The translations under genes were made by a program, and so were the position numbers. 64,000 nucleotides of DNA from an uncultured Oscillibacter sp. (GTDB lineage Bacteria; Bacillota; Clostridia; Oscillospirales; Oscillospiraceae): positions 1 to 64,000 of the forward strand of contig UQVS01000009.1 in the NCBI GenBank assembly GCA_900544615.1, in the 5' to 3' direction. The notes under the pieces are model-generated. The model was not told the origin of the DNA, did no database searches, and saw only the letters and a list, made by a program, of their open reading frames with translations. Of this stretch, positions 5,278 to 14,077 are shown piece after piece. Numbering within the stretch: position 1 is the stretch's first letter; each line of letters starts with the position of its first letter.

Positions 5278-6867
5278 ATGACCGCAACAAACATAACCGC
5301 TACAAATACTCCGCGGGTCACCGTGATCGATCCACGAGTCCCTGAAAAAGCAAAGCTGAGGGTAGCGGCCTACGCCAGAGTCAGCAGTGACTCTGAAGAT
5401 CAGGTAAACTCCTACATCGCCCAAGTCGACTTCTATTCTAAGCACATCGCGGGAAAAGAGGAATGGGAGATGGTGGACATCTACGCCGACGAGGGCATCT
5501 CCGGGTTGGAAGCCAGAAACCGGGATGAGTTTAACCGGATGATGGCCGACTGCCGGGAAGGAAAAATTGACCGGGTTCTCTGCAAGTCCATTTCACGCTT
5601 CGCCCGCAACACACAGGAATACATCCAGTTTGTGCGGGAACTGCTCCGGCTGGGCATCTCCATCCACTTTGAAAAGGAGAACATCGATACCGGGAAGATG
5701 ACCTCGGAGCAGGTTGCCCAAATCTATGGGGCTTTCGCCCAGATGGAATCCACCAACCATTCCAGTAATATGCGCTTCAGCGTTCGTATGCGGATGGAAA
5801 AGGGATTGTTTGTCCCATCCTCCGTCCCCTATGGCTACCGGCTGGCAGGGAGGGATCTGGAGATCATACCGGAGGAGGCCGAGGTGGTCCGCCGCATCTT
5901 CTCCGCTTATCTGAGCGGCCAGGGAAAGGATGATATCGCCAGAGAGCTGAACCAGCTCGGGGTGGATCGAGGTCGAAACCGCGGGAAGTGGCATCCCAGT
6001 ACGGTGGCCTACATCCTGACCAATATCACCTATACTGGAGATATGATCTGGCAAAAAAGCTACGCCACAGATACCATTCCCTTCCGGCAGGTTCGAAACC
6101 TCGGCCAGAAGCCCCGCTACTTTGTAGAGCACAGTCACCCGGCTATCGTAAGCTGTGAGGATTTTCAGAGAGTACAGGAACTGATGTCCTCCCGCAAGGG
6201 GCAGTTCCAGGGGACGCACCGTATAAGTAAGGGCAGCCTCTATGATAAACACATCTACTGCGGGGAATGCGGTTCTCTCTGCCGCAAAAAATTCACAGGT
6301 GGAAAGATTTACTGGGTCTGCCGCCGCCACGATGGAAACAAAGCAGACTGCCCTGCCCCGCAGATTCCAGAGCCAGAAATTACGGCGGCTGTCCTGCGAC
6401 TCTACCACAAGCTGAAGCTTGGTCAGGAAACTGTCCTGCGGCCCGTCCTCAGCCAACTGCAGGAGCTTCGGGAACGGGAACTCCGCTCCAATCGCAAGAT
6501 CAGCGATATTGACAATGAAATAGCCCGTATCTCAGAGCAGAATCTCGTCCTTGTTCGGCTGAAGTCGAAAGGGTATGTGGATTCTGCTCTTTATTTATCC
6601 CAGATGGATGAGATCGACCATAAGCTGCGGGAGCTCAGGAAGCTGCGACGCCGTCTTCTGGAGGCAGCCGGTGAAGACCGGCAGATCCATGACACAGAGC
6701 GAATGATGGAGTACCTGGAGGATGGTCCGGAATGGCTGGATGAGGTTCCTGCGGAACTGTTTGGGGAACTGATTGAGCGGATCATCATTATCAGCCCGGA
6801 ACGGCTGAAGTTCCGCCTGCTGAATGGGATGGAACTGGCAGAAAACATAGAGAGGACGGTGCGATAA
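5278..6867 (+). CDS. Large serine recombinase 1
   Basis: A 529-residue DNA recombinase. The resolvase catalytic domain is at residues ~27-175, with YARVS and catalytic Ser36. The recombinase domain follows at ~185-295, then a zinc ribbon (CGECGSLC from residue 328, CRRHDGNKADC) and a coiled-coil region near residues 395-455. Such enzymes make double-strand exchanges at attachment sites through a 5'-phosphoserine link. The ATG at 5278 has AAAGGAGG ~12 nt upstream. It is the first gene of a four-gene operon with zero or negative spacing (next ATG abuts its TAA). It is likely part of the integration/excision machinery of this element. Confidence 0.93.
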   Translation: MTATNITATNTPRVTVIDPRVPEKAKLRVAAYARVSSDSEDQVNSYIAQVDFYSKHIAGKEEWEMVDIYADEGISGLEARNRDEFNRMMADCREGKIDRVLCKSISRFARNTQEYIQFVRELLRLGISIHFEKENIDTGKMTSEQVAQIYGAFAQMESTNHSSNMRFSVRMRMEKGLFVPSSVPYGYRLAGRDLEIIPEEAEVVRRIFSAYLSGQGKDDIARELNQLGVDRGRNRGKWHPSTVAYILTNITYTGDMIWQKSYATDTIPFRQVRNLGQKPRYFVEHSHPAIVSCEDFQRVQELMSSRKGQFQGTHRISKGSLYDKHIYCGECGSLCRKKFTGGKIYWVCRRHDGNKADCPAPQIPEPEITAAVLRLYHKLKLGQETVLRPVLSQLQELRERELRSNRKISDIDNEIARISEQNLVLVRLKSKGYVDSALYLSQMDEIDHKLRELRKLRRRLLEAAGEDRQIHDTERMMEYLEDGPEWLDEVPAELFGELIERIIIISPERLKFRLLNGMELAENIERTVR

Positions 6868-7710
6868 ATGGCGTGGCAAAGAAAAATTCCTTTCGGCTAT
6901 CAGGTTCGGAATGGCAGGATCAACTGCCATCCGGAGGAAGCAGAGCTTGTAAGGGCTATCTTCTCCCGCTATCTGCTGGGCGGCTCCTACAGTCAGATCG
7001 CTGACGAGATGACCCAGCAAGGTGTGCGCTATCATCAACATACTGCCCAGTGGAACAAACACATGGTCAAGCGGATTTTGGAGAATGAACGGTATCTCGG
7101 GATGGATGGCTATCCCCAGCTGGTGACAGATGAGGAATTTCTCGCTGTCCGCCTGCGGCGGGGAGAACAGAACACCTACGCTCCATGCCCAAGCGAGATC
7201 ATCCCTATACGGGACAAGGCGGTCTGCGCCCTCTGTGGAGAAAAGATGGCGCGGGATACCAAATCCCATGGCCGCCCACGCTGGCGGTGTAAAAATCCAG
7301 AGTGCGGCGGCAGTGTATATCTTGATGACAGCATCATTTTGGAACGAGTGGTGCAGAAGCTCAAAGTGCTGGCTCATTCTCCTGCGTGTATCCAGCTTCC
7401 TAAAGCCGCCCCTGCCTCAACAGATGCCCTTCGCATCGAAAATGAACTGGCCCTCTGCTTTAACCGGGCCGATATCAACCCGGAATATATGAAAACACTG
7501 ATCATGGCCGCCGCTGCCGAGCGGTATGCCGGCCTGAACGATCCAACGCCGGCCCACAGGCTGGCACTGCTGCGGCAGAAGCTGGAGCTGGAGCCGGAGA
7601 ACGAAGAAACCCTGTGGGAACTTTTTGAGTCGGCAGTAACCCATGTGTGCATCGGCAAAGGCGGAGAGATCAGCCTATCCCAAAAAGATCAAAAGGAGTG
7701 TGCCTCATGA
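6868..7710 (+). CDS. Recombinase-domain protein lacking the catalytic domain
   Basis: The product has 280 residues. The protein begins directly in the recombinase DNA-binding domain (KIPFGYQVRNGRINCHPEEA, IFSRYLLGGSYSQIADEMTQ), then a zinc ribbon (CALCGEK ... CKNPECGG near residues 113-148) and a C-terminal helical part. The ~150-residue N-terminal resolvase domain with the catalytic serine is absent. No remnant lies upstream, because the ATG abuts the stop of recombinase 1. It therefore looks like a designed accessory subunit and not a decay product: a DNA-binding partner or directionality factor. This function is inference. Confidence 0.88.
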   Translation: MAWQRKIPFGYQVRNGRINCHPEEAELVRAIFSRYLLGGSYSQIADEMTQQGVRYHQHTAQWNKHMVKRILENERYLGMDGYPQLVTDEEFLAVRLRRGEQNTYAPCPSEIIPIRDKAVCALCGEKMARDTKSHGRPRWRCKNPECGGSVYLDDSIILERVVQKLKVLAHSPACIQLPKAAPASTDALRIENELALCFNRADINPEYMKTLIMAAAAERYAGLNDPTPAHRLALLRQKLELEPENEETLWELFESAVTHVCIGKGGEISLSQKDQKECAS

Positions 7711-9356
7711 ACATACAGAAAACCGCCCCCACCCCCAAACTGGTCACTATGATTCCGGCTGACCCTCAGATGACAGAACGGGATCTTCGAAAAAAGCACC
7801 TGCGAGTTGCGCCTTACTGCCGGGTATCCACTGACAAGGAGGAGCAGCTCTCCAGCTATGAGGCCCAGATCGAATACTACACGGAAAAAATCGACGCCAA
7901 TCCGGATTGGACAATGGTCCGACTTTATGCGGATGAGGGCATCACTGGTACCTCGGCTAAAAAGCGAAAGGCTTTTCTCCAGATGATCCGTGATTGTGAG
8001 CGCGGCAAAATCGACCTGGTCATCACCAAATCGGTGTCCCGGTTCTGCCGAAACACACTGGATGGCCTGAACTATGTCCGCCGCCTGAAACGGCACGGCG
8101 TGGGAGTCTACTTTGAGAAAGAGAATGTGAACACTCTCTTCATGGACAACGAGATGATCCTCACCTTTATGATGAGCCAGGCCCAGGCAGAAAGCGAATC
8201 CCTCAGCGGCAATGTGAGGTGGGGCCACCAGAAGAACTTCAAGGATGGAAAGGTCTATTACCACTGCAAGACCTTCCTCGGCTACCGCTGGGGTGCGGAC
8301 GGACAGCCGGAGATCGACCCGGAGCAGGCAGCCATTGTCCGGCGCATCTTCTCCCGGTTCCTGCTGGGACACAGCGTCCGGCAGATCACCACCGACCTGA
8401 TGGCGGATGGGATCAAAACAGCCACAGGGAAAACAGTGTGGCATGACAGTGTGGTTCAGAAGATGCTCTGCAATGAAAAATACATTGGTGACGCTCTCCT
8501 ACAAAAAACCTACATCGCGGACCTGTTCACCAGAGAAAAGCGGGTGAATAACGGCGAACTGCCCAAATACTATGTCCATGACTGCCACCCGGCCATCATT
8601 GACCGGAAGACCTTCCAAAAGGTACAGGAGGAGCTGGCCCGCCGGTCCAGCCTGAAGAAAACATCCTCCAAAGCGAAGACGCAGCTTGGGAAATACTGCG
8701 GAAAGTATGTGCTCAGCGAGCTGCTGGTCTGTGGGGAGTGCGGCAGCCCTTATCGCCGGGTGATCTGGACGCAGAAAGGGGTCAAACGGGTCGTCTGGCG
8801 GTGCCAGAACCGGCTGGAGCATGGCAGGAAGATCTGTAAGCAGTCTCCCACTCTGGATGAGGGCGACATCCACGACGCCGTCATCTCCGCCATGAATGAG
8901 CTGTTCCGGATACAGGCAGCCAAGGATGCGGTGAAAGCCGGTATTGCGGCAGTCCTTGCCGGAGAAGAACAGACGATGAGCCTGCCTGCCGTGGAGCTTC
9001 AGATCCGGAACCTGCAGGAACGCCAGCTGGAGCTGTTCCAGCTGATCGTCAGTGCCGGCGCTGACTGTACCGACTATGATGAGGAGCTCCAACAGGTAAA
9101 CATGGCCAAGACAAGGCTCATGGCCCAAAAAGCGGAGCTGGAAAAGGAACAGCGAGGCGCGGCGGCCTTCGAGAGTAGGCTGGAAGAACTTGACATGGCA
9201 TTGGAGCAAGCCAGCGGCGCCCTTACGGATTTTGATGAACTCACCGTCCGTCAGCTGGTCAGCAACATCAAGGTGTTGGACAAGGATAGCCTGCTCATCT
9301 GCTTCAAGGACGGAACGGAGATCACCCAGACCATGCAAAGGAGGCAGACCGTATGA
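7707..9356 (+). CDS. Large serine recombinase 3
   Basis: A 549-residue recombinase with catalytic domain at residues ~33-180 (YCRVS, catalytic Ser41), recombinase domain ~205-320, zinc ribbon (CGECGSPYRR with CQNRLEHGRKIC) near residues 348-390 and a coiled coil near 440-500. The ATG at 7707 overlaps the TGA of the preceding gene by ATGA, so translation is coupled. Together with the two preceding genes this forms a trio of recombinase-family proteins, an arrangement known from Clostridia integrative elements. Two complete catalytic subunits plus one DNA-binding-only subunit suggests a hetero-complex. Confidence 0.93.
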   Translation: MNIQKTAPTPKLVTMIPADPQMTERDLRKKHLRVAPYCRVSTDKEEQLSSYEAQIEYYTEKIDANPDWTMVRLYADEGITGTSAKKRKAFLQMIRDCERGKIDLVITKSVSRFCRNTLDGLNYVRRLKRHGVGVYFEKENVNTLFMDNEMILTFMMSQAQAESESLSGNVRWGHQKNFKDGKVYYHCKTFLGYRWGADGQPEIDPEQAAIVRRIFSRFLLGHSVRQITTDLMADGIKTATGKTVWHDSVVQKMLCNEKYIGDALLQKTYIADLFTREKRVNNGELPKYYVHDCHPAIIDRKTFQKVQEELARRSSLKKTSSKAKTQLGKYCGKYVLSELLVCGECGSPYRRVIWTQKGVKRVVWRCQNRLEHGRKICKQSPTLDEGDIHDAVISAMNELFRIQAAKDAVKAGIAAVLAGEEQTMSLPAVELQIRNLQERQLELFQLIVSAGADCTDYDEELQQVNMAKTRLMAQKAELEKEQRGAAAFESRLEELDMALEQASGALTDFDELTVRQLVSNIKVLDKDSLLICFKDGTEITQTMQRRQTV

Positions 9357-10099
9357 TTTATATCACTGGCGATACCCACGGTGGATTCCAGAGGTTCGGA
9401 AACAAATATTTTCCGCCGCAAAAGCACATGAGCTGCGAGGACTATGTCATCATCACCGGCGATTTCGGAGGGCTGTGGGACGGAGGCCCAAAAGACTGGT
9501 ATTGGCTGGACTGGCTGTCCGGCAAACCCTTCACCACCCTGTTTGTGGATGGAAACCACGAGAATTTCGACCTACTGAATGCCCTGCCGGAAAAAGAATG
9601 GCATGGAGGCCGGGTACACGAGGTGAGGGAGAATATCCTCCATCTGATGCGGGGGCAGGTATTCACCTTCGGCGGCCTCACTTGGTTCACGATGGGCGGG
9701 GCGTCCTCCCACGATATTCGGGATGGCATCCTCGATCCCAAAGAGCCTGACTTTGAACAGCGGTATTGGCTGCTGCGCCGAATGCGGGCCATGTTCCGAG
9801 TCAAGGGCGTGAGCTGGTGGGCGGAAGAAATGCCCAACAGTCAAGAATACGCAGACGCACTGAGCAGTTTGGACCGAATGAATTGGAAAGTAGACTGCAT
9901 CCTAACCCACTGCGGCCCCAGCAGTATCGTGCGGAAAATCGACCCCTCCTATGGAAGTGATCAACTCACCAATTTTCTGGACATGGTCAATCAGCGGTGC
10001 CAGTTTATATACTGGTTCTTCGGACACTACCATGACAATCGGATCATCGATGATAGATACATTCTCCAGTGGGAGCAAATCTCCGGATTAGAGCTTTAA
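9353..10099 (+). CDS. Metallophosphoesterase in the recombinase operon
   Basis: A 248-residue calcineurin-like phosphoesterase with the full set of metal motifs: GDTHG (D7, H9), GDFGG, GNHE, THCGPS and GHYH. The ATG overlaps the stop of recombinase 3 by ATGA. Family members hydrolyse phosphomonoesters or diesters, including nucleic acid ends and cyclic nucleotides; the substrate here is unknown. Strict translational coupling to three recombinases suggests a job tied to integration or excision, or to host defence, but nothing in the sequence decides. Confidence 0.88.
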   Translation: MIYITGDTHGGFQRFGNKYFPPQKHMSCEDYVIITGDFGGLWDGGPKDWYWLDWLSGKPFTTLFVDGNHENFDLLNALPEKEWHGGRVHEVRENILHLMRGQVFTFGGLTWFTMGGASSHDIRDGILDPKEPDFEQRYWLLRRMRAMFRVKGVSWWAEEMPNSQEYADALSSLDRMNWKVDCILTHCGPSSIVRKIDPSYGSDQLTNFLDMVNQRCQFIYWFFGHYHDNRIIDDRYILQWEQISGLEL

Positions 10100-10101
10100 A
10101 A

Positions 10102-10140
10102 TCAACAGCGGGTGGTATATGACCATCCGCTGTTGGCTTT
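10102..10140 (+). terminator. Hairpin after the recombinase operon
   Basis: CAACAGCGG and GTGGT pair with ACCAT/CCGCTGTTG around an ATATG loop, followed by a short GCTTTG. The T-run is weak, so termination is probable but not certain. Confidence 0.55.
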
Positions 10141-10164
10141 GAGTGGAGACTCCCAGATTCAAAA

Positions 10165-10193
10165 TGGACTGAAAATCTCTTATGTGGTACAAT
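10165..10193 (+). promoter_or_regulatory. Promoter of the Y-family polymerase operon
   Basis: TGGACT (10165-10170), 17-bp spacer, TACAAT (10188-10193). Moderate match to sigma-A. No GAAC-N4-GTTC box is present in this intergenic region. Confidence 0.5.
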
Positions 10194-10243
10194 AACCTTG
10201 CACAAGCAGGAAAGACTATACGGAGAAAGGAAGTGAGCCAGGT

Positions 10244-11764
10244 ATGAAGGAACGGACCTACATCTGCTGCGATCTGAAAAGTTTTTACGCAAGCGTGGAG
10301 TGTGTAGAGCGAGGATTGGACCCAATGACCACCAATCTTGTGGTGGCAGATCTTCGCCGCACGGAAAAGACCATCTGCCTGGCGGTCACTCCATCCTTGA
10401 AAGCCTATGGTATCTCGGGACGGGCACGGCTCTTTGAGGTGGTACAGAAGGTGGCGGAAGTCAATGCCAGACGCAGGCAGGCAGCCCCCGGCCGGCAGCT
10501 GACCGGCTCGTCCTGGAACGATACGGAGGTACAGAACGATCCATCCCTGGCGTTGGACTATATTGTCGCTCCGCCCCGGATGGCACATTATATTGACTGG
10601 AGTACCAAGATATATGGTGTGTATCTGAAATATCTGGCGCCCGAGGATATTTTCCCGTACTCCATCGATGAGGTGTTCATGGATGTCACCAACTATTTGG
10701 ATACCTACAAGATGACTGCCAGGGATTTAGCACGAACAATTATTCTGGATATCTTAAAAACCACCGGGATCACTGCTGCCGCTGGAATGGGTCCCAACCT
10801 CTATTTGGCTAAAATCGCCATGGATATTGTGGCAAAGCATGTCCATCCAGACAAGGATGGGGTACGGATCGCCAAACTTAACGAGATGACATATCGGCAA
10901 CTGCTCTGGACCCATCGTCCGCTTACGGATTTTTGGAGGATTGGCAGAGGCTATGCCACCAAGCTGGAAGCCCATGGCCTATACACCATGGGTGATATTG
11001 CCCGTTGCTCCATCGGGAAACCGACAGACTATCACAATGAGGAGATGCTCTATCGGCTCTTTGGAGTCAACGCAGAGCTGCTCATTGATCATGCCTGGGG
11101 CTGGGAACCCTGTACCATAGCGGATGTAAAGGCATATAAGCCCGAAAATAAGAGCATTGTTTCCGGCCAGGTACTCCAGTGCCCCTATTCCTTTGACAAG
11201 GCGCGACTGGTTGTCCGGGAGATGGCGGATGCACTGGCGTTGGATCTGGTGGACAAGGGGCTGGTCACCAATCAGCTGGTGCTGACCGTAGGCTATGATA
11301 TTGAAAATCTGGTATTCACACAGGGCACCGCGGCCTATACCGGAGCGGTCACCACGGATTGCTACGGACGAAAGATCCCCAAGCATGCAGTGGGGACGGA
11401 GAACTTCTCCTATACCTCTTCGGCAAACGACCTGCTGGGAGCCGTCACTACTCTCTATGACCGAATCGTGGATAGGACTCTGCTGATCCGCCGTCTCAGC
11501 ATCAGTGCCAATCGCCTGCTTCGTGAAGATGAAGCGCCCAAGCAGGACGAGACCGAGCAGTTGGATCTTTTCACCGACTATGTGGCGAGGGAGGAGCAAC
11601 AGGCGGAGTATGAGGCTGAGCACGCTCGGGAGCGGAAGATTCAGAAGACCATACTTAGGATCAAAAAGAAGTTCGGAAAGAATGCCATCCTCAAAGGTAT
11701 GAACCTGGAGGATGGGGCAACCGCCAGAGAGCGAAACCAGACGATTGGAGGGCACCAGGCATGA
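10244..11764 (+). CDS. Y-family DNA polymerase (UvrX/ImpB-type)
   Basis: A 506-residue translesion polymerase. Catalytic acidic residues are visible in CDLKSFYAS (D10, with the aromatic steric-gate position following) and YSIDEVFMD (D142, E143). The palm/finger region, a helix-hairpin-helix thumb part (LWTHRPLTDFWRIGRGYATK) and a little-finger domain fill the rest. Such polymerases are often carried by mobile elements as SOS-type functions. Its ATG follows a GGAAAGGAAG-type ribosome site. It overlaps the YolD-like gene by ATGA, a pairing also known from Bacillus uvrX/yolD. No LexA-like box precedes it. Confidence 0.93.
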   Translation: MKERTYICCDLKSFYASVECVERGLDPMTTNLVVADLRRTEKTICLAVTPSLKAYGISGRARLFEVVQKVAEVNARRRQAAPGRQLTGSSWNDTEVQNDPSLALDYIVAPPRMAHYIDWSTKIYGVYLKYLAPEDIFPYSIDEVFMDVTNYLDTYKMTARDLARTIILDILKTTGITAAAGMGPNLYLAKIAMDIVAKHVHPDKDGVRIAKLNEMTYRQLLWTHRPLTDFWRIGRGYATKLEAHGLYTMGDIARCSIGKPTDYHNEEMLYRLFGVNAELLIDHAWGWEPCTIADVKAYKPENKSIVSGQVLQCPYSFDKARLVVREMADALALDLVDKGLVTNQLVLTVGYDIENLVFTQGTAAYTGAVTTDCYGRKIPKHAVGTENFSYTSSANDLLGAVTTLYDRIVDRTLLIRRLSISANRLLREDEAPKQDETEQLDLFTDYVAREEQQAEYEAEHARERKIQKTILRIKKKFGKNAILKGMNLEDGATARERNQTIGGHQA

Positions 11765-12183
11765 GCGGACCATACGATGATATCATCCAGCTGCCGCATC
11801 CCACTTCGGCCAGACATCCGAGGATGTCCCTCTCAAACCGTGCGGCACAATTTTCACCCTTTGCCGCTCTCTCCGGCCATAGTGCTGCACTTGCCGAAAC
11901 AGCACGGCTGACGGACCAGCAAATCGAGTTGAGCGATGATGATAAGGCTGTGCTCGATCAAAAGCAGCGCATCCTATTGGAGCATATCAATGAACACCCG
12001 GAGATCATGGTGACATGGTTCCAGCCGGATGAGAAAAAGGATGGCGGCCAATATATTACGACTACTGGACGGCTGAAAAGGTTTGATGAATCCGCGTGTA
12101 TGCTGCTTTTGAAAGACGGATCAAACATACCGATCAGCCATATCATCGGACTGGAAAGCGCATATTTCGAAGGTCTCTTTTGA
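11761..12183 (+). CDS. YolD-like protein
   Basis: A 140-residue protein with the YolD-like pattern: RMSLSNRAAQFSPFAALSGH near the N-terminus and an SH3/Tudor-like beta part at the C-terminus (GRLKRFDESACMLLLKDGSN, IPISHIIGLE). YolD proteins accompany Y-family polymerases; their biochemical role is uncertain. The start overlaps the polymerase stop by four bases. Confidence 0.85.
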   Translation: MSGPYDDIIQLPHPTSARHPRMSLSNRAAQFSPFAALSGHSAALAETARLTDQQIELSDDDKAVLDQKQRILLEHINEHPEIMVTWFQPDEKKDGGQYITTTGRLKRFDESACMLLLKDGSNIPISHIIGLESAYFEGLF

Positions 12184-12364
12184 AACAATATGTTGATGTA
12201 GTCTCATATTTAATTGATAGCGATAAAGTATGATGCCTGAAAGATTTGCCTGAACTAAATATCAACTCTACACAGGAAGCTGGCATCCAGTAGATTGGTC
12301 CTGTTTTATAAGCTGTGGACCCTTTTTCACCAAAAACAAAAATATCGATTTTAACCGTCCTTTG
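12184..12364. other. Gene-free spacer between YolD and the DUF4417 duplication
   Basis: AT-richer than its neighbours. I see no credible gene, ribosome site or hairpin here. It ends where the 1,574-bp direct repeat begins; the repeat brings its own terminator-like hairpin and promoter. Confidence 0.6.
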
Positions 12365-12368
12365 CAAA

Positions 12369-12399
12369 GGGTAAGTCCTTACAGGACTTGCCCTTTTTT
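12369..12399 (+). terminator. Terminator-like hairpin at repeat start, copy 1
   Basis: GGGTAAGTCC-TTAC-AGGACTTGCCC followed by six Ts. An identical hairpin lies at 13943-13973. It insulates each repeat unit from upstream transcription. Confidence 0.85.
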
Positions 12400-12459
12400 C
12401 ATTTCCGGAGCTCTTTTATTGCACGGAACGGTGCATCTTCCGTTATCCTCTCCTCCTAC

Positions 12460-12488
12460 TGGCAGAAGGACTTATTCCTTACTATAAT
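12460..12488 (+). promoter_or_regulatory. Promoter of DUF4417 copy 1
   Basis: TGGCAG (12460-12465), 17-bp spacer, TATAAT (12483-12488), then AGGAGG at 12491-12496 and ATG at 12504. The ribosome site lies almost on the expected start of transcription, so the leader is very short. Confidence 0.55.
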
Positions 12489-12503
12489 GCAGGAGGTTCC
12501 AAT

Positions 12504-13861
12504 ATGACCGAAGAAAACTACAATTATCGCACAGTCAAACCCTGCTTCGCAATCAATTCCCCGGCAAAGGAAAGTTAAAAATCCCTGTCATTCCCAAGTT
12601 TCAAGAGAACTCCGGAGACTTTGATGATCTTCTGTTGATCGGTTTTGACAAAACTCATCCGGAGGATCAGAATCATCTTGACCGTATGGTTCATTTCTTC
12701 CTGTATGACTATCGTTTTGAACGAGTCTGGAAGAATCCGGACAGCGACATCGAAAAACTCTCCTGATACCGCGCGGTGCTGTCTCCGAATTTCAGCATGT
12801 ATCTGGAAATGGCGCCTGTTATGCAGCTTTACAATGTGTTCCGCAACCGCTGGTGCGGCGCCTATTGGGCCTCCAAGGGAATCCGTGTTATTCCCACGGT
12901 AAACTGGGGTGATGAATCCACCTTTGATTTCTGTTTTGAGGGGATCGAAAAAGGCAGCGTTGTTGCGGTCTCCACCTATATGGCATCTGAGCATGATAAC
13001 CGCTGCGACCAGAAAGAATGGTTCATGGCCGGCTATAATGAAATGCTTCGGCGTATTGAGCCGGAAAAAATCATCTGCTACAACACGCCGTTTCCTGAAA
13101 TGCAGGGGAACATTGTGTATGTGGACTATGAGCGCAGCTCGTGGAGATATATGAGCTATGAGAGAAATTATAAGGCAGAAGATCTCGACGCTTTCAAAAT
13201 CGGCGAGACATATCGTCCCGAACGTGATACAATAGAGCCATACCTGATCGGCGGCACTTATAAGGGCGGCGGCAGCGCCTATGGTGGAAAGTGGAAGCCC
13301 TCTAAGCCGGATGATGAACGTTTTTTAGGTGAACCCGGCAGCATCAACCGCACAGCTGATCGTAACGGGGATTTAAGAGAAACTAAGATTGGCGCAGACG
13401 GTAGGGCAGTCAAGGAACGGCATTACTCAAATCACGGCAATCCCAAACAGCACTCGATTCCTCACGATCATAACATTGTATGGGAAGGTAACCGACCAAA
13501 CTGGGGCAAAGCAGAAAACTATTGGGGCGGAGATATTCCTGATTTCAAGTCATATTGGAGGTGTGGCATGCCCTATCGCATTTTAAAATCCAAAAACTCA
13601 TTGGAAGATAACCGTTTTAAATCGATCAGCGATTTTAAGTGGTGTATGAAATGTGGCGGAGAAGTAGAAATTGAATGGAACGGCATTCATTATGGCATTA
13701 TTCGATATGGAACAGATGACAAAATCACAATTTATGTTTGGAATTGTCCCGAGACGGAATGCTGCTTTAACACCGCTGATGATGCACTTGAGTACATGGT
13801 CGGTTCCGATCGTCTGCGTGATGTGATTACGCAGGTCACTGTGCTTAACCGTTCAATTTAG
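12504..13861 (+). pseudogene. DUF4417-type gene, copy 1, N-terminus broken
   Basis: The ATG at 12504 is well placed but its frame stops after 24 codons (TAA 12576-12578). Homologous sequence continues in another frame from about 12548 (NQFPGKGKLKIPVIPKF), so one base is missing near 12546-12548. A TGA at 12764-12766 then interrupts the frame where Gln is expected. From 12776 it is open for 361 residues: the DUF4417 core (FRNRWCGAYWASKGIRVIPT, GDESTFDFCFEGIEKGS, ERIICYNTPFP-like), a Gly/Ser linker, and a C-terminal part (ETKIGADGRAVKERHY, PHDHNIVW). Function unknown. A truncated product from GTG 12776 or ATG 12797 lacks a ribosome site. Confidence 0.8.
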
Positions 13862-13942
13862 GATGAATACCTCTTGCCGACTGCCAGCAAACCATTGGTA
13901 TATCTGCGTTTTCTGAAATCCTATAATTACACTCGGACCAAA

Positions 13943-13973
13943 GGGTAAGTCCTTACAGGACTTGCCCTTTTTT
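13943..13973 (+). terminator. Terminator-like hairpin at repeat start, copy 2
   Basis: Same stem and six-T tail as at 12369-12399. It also serves as the terminator of DUF4417 copy 1. Confidence 0.85.
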
Positions 13974-14033
13974 CATTTCCGGAGCTCTTTTATTGCACGG
14001 AACGGTGCATCTTCCGTTATCCTCTCCTCCTAC

Positions 14034-14062
14034 TGGCAGAAGGACTTATTCCTTACTATAAT
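14034..14062 (+). promoter_or_regulatory. Promoter of DUF4417 copy 2
   Basis: Same TGGCAG-N17-TATAAT as copy 1, shifted by 1,574 bp; the ribosome site and ATG (14078) follow at the same spacing. Confidence 0.55.
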
Positions 14063-14077
14063 GCAGGAGGTTCCAAT

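Larger units (their letters stand above)
12365..13938. repeat. Tandem duplication unit 1 (1,574 bp)
   Basis: First of two direct copies with offset 1,574 bp; the second begins at 13939. Bases 12365 to ~13215 are almost identical to 13939 to ~14789 (the one clear mismatch I saw is T13169/C14743). The next ~650 bp diverge strongly but stay alignable as protein. A 77-bp 3' flank (13864-13940 / 15441-15517) is again highly similar. The unit contains a hairpin, a promoter, a broken DUF4417-type gene and its 3' flank. Confidence 0.92.

Noticed and set aside
5593..6456. Long minus-strand frame opposite recombinase 1 (and similar ones opposite comEC, dnaE, addAB, hprK, glnS)
   Set aside because: Shadows of GC-rich genes on the other strand; no ribosome sites or family motifs.
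12645..12902. 85-codon + frame, repeated at 14219, inside the DUF4417 copies
   Set aside because: It is the alternate frame of the damaged gene and has no independent start signal; identical in both copies simply because the DNA is.
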